Source: a virus. From it: a stretch of 22,215 nucleotides of DNA. Each line of letters opens with the position of its first letter. The first letter of the stretch is position 1. The stretch covers positions 1 through 22,215 of the IMG/VR virus record IMGVR_UViG_3300005613_000442; one strand, 5' to 3'. Made by a program: the position numbers and the translations under genes. The notes under the pieces were generated by a model. That model saw nothing but the letters and a program-made list of their open reading frames with translations, was not told the DNA's origin and did not search any database. Shown here one piece after another: positions 18,583 through 22,215 of this stretch.

Positions 18583-20016
18583 ATGAACTATAAATTTAAG
18601 ACTAAGCCTTATGGGCATCAGCTCACGGCATTAGAAAAATCGTGGGATAAAGAATCCTATGCCTATTTTATGGAAATGGGTACAGGTAAATCAAAAGTAT
18701 TAGTAGATAATATTGCTATGCTTTATGATAAAGGTCAAATAAATGCGGCGCTTATTATAGCACCAAAAGGAGTATATAGAAACTGGTTTTCACAAGAAAT
18801 TCCTAATCATTTACCTAGTCATATTGAACATAAAAAGGTACTATGGACTGCTTCAACATCTAAGACTAAGGATAAAGAGTATCAGGAATTATTTAAAGTA
18901 GACTATGACCTTCACATCCTAGTAATGAATGTTGAGGCTTTCTCAACTAAAAAAGGTGTTGAGTTTGCTAGCAAATTTTTATCTTGCCATAATACAATTA
19001 TGGCAATTGATGAATCTACAACTATTAAAACACCAACTGCAAAAAGAACTAGAACAATTGTAGAACTTGGTAAACAAGCAAAATATAGAAGAATACTCAC
19101 AGGTTCACCTGTAACTAAATCACCATTAGATTTATATAAACAATGTGAATTTTTAGATCCTTGGTTATTAGGTTTTCAATCTTACTATGCATTTAGACAA
19201 AGATATGCACAGATGGTTGAAAGAAATTTTGGTGGTAGAAGAGTACAGTTAGTTGTTTCTTATAAAAGACTAGATGAATTATCTGGTAAGTTAGAACCAT
19301 TTTCTTACAGAGTATTAAAAGAAGATTGTTTAGATTTACCAGAAAAAATATATATCAAAAGAATTGTTGAACTTACTGATGAACAAAAGAAATTATATTC
19401 AACAATGAAACAAATGGCTATTGCACATATGAATGGTAAAGTATTAAGTGCACCAAATGTATTATCTCAATTAATGAGACTTCATCAAATTACTTGTGGT
19501 CATTTTAAATCTGATGATGGTCAAGTACAAGAAGTTAAAAATAGAAGACTTGATGAATTAATGGATGTGTTAAATGAAACTGAAGGTAAAGCTATTATCT
19601 GGGCTAACTATGTTTATGACATAGAAAATATTGTTAAAACTATAAAAGCAGAATATGGAGAAGATTCTGTTGTTCAATATTATGGTGCAATCCCTGCTGA
19701 TGTTAGACAAAAAAACATAGAAAGATTTCAAGATATGAATTCTAAAGCTAGATTCTTTGTTGGTAATCCACAAACAGGAGGCTATGGTATTACTCTAACT
19801 TGTGCCAATACAGTTATCTATTATTCTAATGGTTACGATTTAGAAAAAAGATTACAATCAGAAGATAGAGCTCACAGAATAGGTCAGAAAAAATCAGTGA
19901 CTTATGTTGATCTTATTGCTGAAGGTACTGTTGATGAAAAAATTGTTAAAGCACTTCGTAAAAAAATTGATATTGCTTCTGAAATTTTAGGTGAGGATAT
20001 AAAAGACTGGATATAA
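18583..20016 (+). CDS. SNF2-family DNA helicase/translocase
   Basis: A 477-aa superfamily 2 ATPase. The N-terminal lobe has the YGHQLTALEKSW Q-motif region (10-21), MGTGKSKV Walker A (about 32-39), IIAPKGVYRNWFSQEI motif Ia, IDESTTIKT as the DEAH-like box (DEST) and LTGSPVTKSPLDLY motif III. The C-terminal lobe has AIIWANYVYDIENIV, a V motif GGYGITLTCANTVIYYSN and SEDRAHRIGQ (motif VI). SNF2 enzymes translocate on double-stranded DNA; in phages they are thought to serve replication, recombination or removal of bound proteins. It is the only long + strand gene in the right half, with its own promoter. Confidence 0.95.
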   Translation: MNYKFKTKPYGHQLTALEKSWDKESYAYFMEMGTGKSKVLVDNIAMLYDKGQINAALIIAPKGVYRNWFSQEIPNHLPSHIEHKKVLWTASTSKTKDKEYQELFKVDYDLHILVMNVEAFSTKKGVEFASKFLSCHNTIMAIDESTTIKTPTAKRTRTIVELGKQAKYRRILTGSPVTKSPLDLYKQCEFLDPWLLGFQSYYAFRQRYAQMVERNFGGRRVQLVVSYKRLDELSGKLEPFSYRVLKEDCLDLPEKIYIKRIVELTDEQKKLYSTMKQMAIAHMNGKVLSAPNVLSQLMRLHQITCGHFKSDDGQVQEVKNRRLDELMDVLNETEGKAIIWANYVYDIENIVKTIKAEYGEDSVVQYYGAIPADVRQKNIERFQDMNSKARFFVGNPQTGGYGITLTCANTVIYYSNGYDLEKRLQSEDRAHRIGQKKSVTYVDLIAEGTVDEKIVKALRKKIDIASEILGEDIKDWI

Positions 20017-20017
20017 A

Positions 20018-20039
20018 TGGGGCAGTTGTTACTGCCCCA
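20018..20039. terminator. Bidirectional hairpin between convergent genes
   Basis: TGGGGCAGT pairs with ACTGCCCCA (9 bp, 4-base loop TGTT) exactly between the SNF2 stop (20016) and the Hsp20 stop (20045). T-tracts are weak on both sides, but position and stem strength suit a shared terminator. Confidence 0.7.
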
Positions 20040-20044
20040 AATAA

Positions 20045-20443
20045 CTATTTAATCGTAATTTGTTTTGGTTTTTTAGATTCTGGTGGATTATACTCTAATT
20101 CAACATTGAGCATACCATCTTCTAATTTACCACCTACACATTCTACATAGTCTGCTAATTGAAATTGTCTTTTAAACGATCTCTTAGCTATGCCTTGATG
20201 TACGTAATTAGAAAGATCTTCTTTTGATTTACCTTCTATAATTAATATACCATCTTTTACTTCAACAGATACTTCATCTTTTTTATATCCTGCTAAAGCA
20301 AGTTCGATAACATACTTACCTTCAGAAGCCTTTCTTATATTGTAGTGTGGAAAACCAGAATTGACAGATGTAAGATAATTAAATTTATCAAACATATCTT
20401 CAAAACCGATTGCGTTATTTAGGAATGTACTTAGATTTGTCAT
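20045..20443 (-). CDS. hsp20: Small heat shock protein (Hsp20/IbpA type)
   Basis: A 132-aa alpha-crystallin-domain chaperone. After a short N-terminus (TFLNNAIGFEDMFDKF) the crystallin domain runs from YNIRKASEGKYVIELALAGY through KDEVSVEVKDGILIIEG, YVHQGIAKRSFKRQFQLADY and LEDGMLNVELEYNPPESKKP to the end. The IbpA-like HQGIAKRSFKRQFQLAD run is diagnostic. It holds unfolding proteins in an ATP-independent way; phage copies are known, especially in marine T4-like phages, where they may help virion assembly. A perfect AAGGAGG site and a promoter lie upstream. Confidence 0.95.
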   Translation of the reverse strand: MTNLSTFLNNAIGFEDMFDKFNYLTSVNSGFPHYNIRKASEGKYVIELALAGYKKDEVSVEVKDGILIIEGKSKEDLSNYVHQGIAKRSFKRQFQLADYVECVGGKLEDGMLNVELEYNPPESKKPKQITIK

Positions 20444-20498
20444 ATTAACCTCCTTGTTAGACAGTTATTGTTAGGCCCTCCTAAAGCGACCTAGAGGT

Positions 20499-20526
20499 AA
20501 TATAATTATTATTTAAACTAAATCAA
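20499..20526 (-). promoter_or_regulatory. Candidate promoter of hsp20
   Basis: On the minus strand TTGATT (20526-20521), 16 bases and TATATT (20504-20499). The -35 lies inside the 3' end of the endolysin gene. It has the same TTGATT-N16 layout as the small-terminase promoter, so it may belong to the same temporal class. Confidence 0.55.
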
Positions 20527-20989
20527 CCGCTTTTCCGATAATAGGTTTATATTTAACCTTCTTATCTTCTCTATAAGCGTGTAAGAATTGTCTTCTGGGC
20601 TGGTATGGTATCCAACTTGCGTGAATCCATCCGCTGTTTGGCTCACCAGGAGTATAAAACTCCAAAATTAATTGATCTGTTTCTAAATATTTATGTATCC
20701 AATCGGCTAGTTCTGCGTTGTCTACACCAATTACTTCGAAGTCTGCGGCTTCAGCTTTGGCGTGCTGTGAGTTTTCTGAACTACCTATTGCTTTACAAAG
20801 TTCTGGACTTCTAAATCCACTAGTCACTTTTACTCTACCGAATTGATCCCGTACAGGTTGTAATACATTTTCACACAGTTGTTTTAATTTATCAATCTGA
20901 TCGCCATTGGGATTATTATCAATATTTAAACGGATAGCTGTATCCGATTTGATTAGCTCTTGAAGAGTAAAGTTTCGTGAAAGATTCAT
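20513..20989 (-). CDS. M15-family peptidase, probable endolysin
   Basis: A 158-aa zinc peptidase of the M15 (VanY/D,D-carboxypeptidase-like) group, here probably the cell-wall lysis enzyme. It shows VTSGFRSPELC (about 55-65), SQHAKAEAADFEVIG (74-88; zinc ligands His 76 and Asp 83) and GWIHASW (120-126; third ligand His 123). It has no signal peptide, so release would need a holin, and the adjacent membrane gene at 20989-21207 fits that. It shares one base with that gene. Confidence 0.9.
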   Translation of the reverse strand: MNLSRNFTLQELIKSDTAIRLNIDNNPNGDQIDKLKQLCENVLQPVRDQFGRVKVTSGFRSPELCKAIGSSENSQHAKAEAADFEVIGVDNAELADWIHKYLETDQLILEFYTPGEPNSGWIHASWIPYQPRRQFLHAYREDKKVKYKPIIGKAVDLV

Positions 20990-21207
20990 TATCTAATAAG
21001 ATACTCCATTAACAAAGACATCGCAACAGTACCCACCGCTGCTAAGAGAACCCAATAGATCTTGTCTATCTTACCGCCCAATTTCTCAATGTCTTCGTGA
21101 ATGTGACTTTGATTTTTTTTTATAGCGTAAACATCTTTTTTAACACCTGTTACGTGTCCGTAAAGCGATATTATATGTTCTCTTGTATTTTTAGGTTGTA
21201 TAGACAT
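20989..21207 (-). CDS. XhlA-like holin or membrane lysis protein (72 aa)
   Basis: The first ~45 residues form an amphipathic coiled coil (EHIISLYGHVTGVKKDVYAI, HIHEDIEKLGGKIDKI), followed by one C-terminal membrane segment (YWVLLAAVGTVAMSLLMEYL). This is the layout of XhlA-type haemolysin/holin helper proteins. Directly upstream of the endolysin, with shared start/stop bases, it is the best holin candidate in the window, by context. Confidence 0.65.
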   Translation of the reverse strand: MSIQPKNTREHIISLYGHVTGVKKDVYAIKKNQSHIHEDIEKLGGKIDKIYWVLLAAVGTVAMSLLMEYLIR

Positions 21208-22215
21208 TATCCTATTTTAGTTTTTCTTGTTGAAGCTAATTGTCCTGTTTCGTCTTGAGGAAACAATGTTGCAAATTTTTGTTCAAATGTCAATCCAGTT
21301 ACTGGATCAACATTATTAGCAAATTGTTGCGTAGGTAATTGTGGAGTTAAACTACCTGTTTGTAAAGGTGGTGTTTGTATTCTTGTTGTTGGTTGTAATG
21401 GAGCTGCTTCTGGTTCTATTTCTGGAACAACTAAATTATCAGTTAACAAATTTTTTCTTCTGTTATCAATAATAAATTGATTTATTTCTGGTCGGGCTTC
21501 CGTATAAGGATTAGGTAAATCAACTCCTTCTTTTTGATTTAAATCTCTATTTATTTGGTTTATTCTTTCAACAAAAAAACTACTTGGTCTTTTAGGAGTG
21601 TAAACTCCTTTTACTAATTCATTAAAAGTATCTTTTGATAAACCTTTTCTTTTTACTTTATTTCTTATAACACTTTCAGAAACACCTAGTTTTCTTGCAG
21701 CTTCTATGTTTTGATACATTTCTTTTAATACAGCAAATCTTCTACCTTCGGAGTAAGCATATCTATTTACAATATCTTTTGAATCAACTCTACCACCTCT
21801 TAATAAAGAAGCTGTAAATAAAGATTCTGCATTGTCGAGACCTTTAGTAAATCTTGTTGTCATATATATTAAACCTCTTTCTGGGTTTGATTGTATTGAT
21901 CTAAAGCCAAATAATCCAGGTAATTCATCTTTTAGGTCAAAGGTTTGACCATATTTATCTGACTTGCCTACTGCCGATTGACCTAATCTTTTAAATTGTG
22001 CAATAGAACCCGGTGTTAAAGATTTACTTATATGAGCAATACCTTTACCTATTTTAACAAATGGATCATCTTCTTCTTGCCACACTCTTCGACCACCTAA
22101 ACCAATACCTCTTCTAAAAGTAGAATCAATTAACGCTTCTGTAAATATAGATTCAGACGCAAATGGTTGTAATAATTCTATTATGGCTTCCGTGCTTCCT
22201 TTTCCAAGTGCATTC
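21207..22215 (-). CDS. C-terminal part of a large virion protein (partial)
   Basis: The frame stays open to the right edge, so the visible 336 residues are a C-terminus; an internal GTG at 22085 is not a credible start. The upstream part reads ...LGGRRVWQEEDDPFVKIGKG, then SLTPGSIAQFKRLG and a segment DELPGLFGFRSIQSNPERG. The last ~90 residues are Pro/Gln/Thr-rich and low in structure. The size, composition and SLTPGSIAQFKR-type motif suggest the end of a long internal or injected virion protein (polyvalent or core-protein type). That is inference. It is immediately upstream of the lysis genes. Confidence 0.6.
   Translation of the reverse strand, partial: NALGKGSTEAIIELLQPFASESIFTEALIDSTFRRGIGLGGRRVWQEEDDPFVKIGKGIAHISKSLTPGSIAQFKRLGQSAVGKSDKYGQTFDLKDELPGLFGFRSIQSNPERGLIYMTTRFTKGLDNAESLFTASLLRGGRVDSKDIVNRYAYSEGRRFAVLKEMYQNIEAARKLGVSESVIRNKVKRKGLSKDTFNELVKGVYTPKRPSSFFVERINQINRDLNQKEGVDLPNPYTEARPEINQFIIDNRRKNLLTDNLVVPEIEPEAAPLQPTTRIQTPPLQTGSLTPQLPTQQFANNVDPVTGLTFEQKFATLFPQDETGQLASTRKTKIG

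Overview
The window looks like part of the genome of a lytic-type tailed bacteriophage with very AT-rich DNA (roughly 30% GC by eye). Virion, lysis, packaging and replication genes lie together with many tiny overlapping genes, and I see no ribosomal, tRNA or integrase genes. The small conserved proteins, the Hsp20 and the low GC fit a marine phage of an alphaproteobacterium such as a pelagiphage; that host assignment is inference.

Layout. (1) 1-3860: one small + strand gene, then a leftward cluster of about fifteen short genes. They include a VRR-NUC nuclease, a DUF6915 and a DUF6878 protein, and several 50-60 aa proteins read by hand. Most share a near-identical ribosome binding site. (2) 3890-4870: an essentially non-coding rightward locus with two promoters of the same design. 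It appears to make structured RNA: GNRA hairpins at 3965-4086, then a chain of abutting helical modules at 4288-4846 that contains a diverged repeat with compensatory base changes. This is the strongest candidate for an undescribed system. (3) 4899-5426: a small terminase subunit with its own promoter and a probable leaderless mRNA, tail to tail with a leftward gene. (4) 5707-6177: a non-coding, origin-like region with a perfect DnaA box, phased repeats and a T10A10 tract. (5) 6178-11040: leftward genes for nucleases (PD-(D/E)XK, RecB/Cas4-like, HNH-like), zinc-ribbon proteins and membrane or secreted small proteins. (6) 11048-18499: a leftward replication block with family A DNA polymerase, DUF3310 protein, UvrD-like helicase, archaeo-eukaryotic-type primase and an SSB-like protein. 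(7) 18526-18562: interlocked divergent promoters that drive the replication block leftward and an SNF2 helicase rightward. (8) 20045-22215: leftward Hsp20, M15 peptidase endolysin, XhlA-like holin candidate and the C-terminal part of a large virion protein that leaves the window.

How they work together. The primase, SSB-like protein, polymerase, UvrD-like helicase and SNF2 helicase would form the replication machinery. The nucleases would handle host DNA, recombination or branch resolution, and the M15 enzyme and membrane protein would lyse the cell. No large terminase, portal, capsid, DnaB-type helicase or RNA polymerase gene is in view. Recurrent sigma70-like promoters with 16-17 base spacers suggest use of host RNA polymerase. 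A repeated CACAAGCGA word links the left edge, the RNA locus and the terminase promoter.
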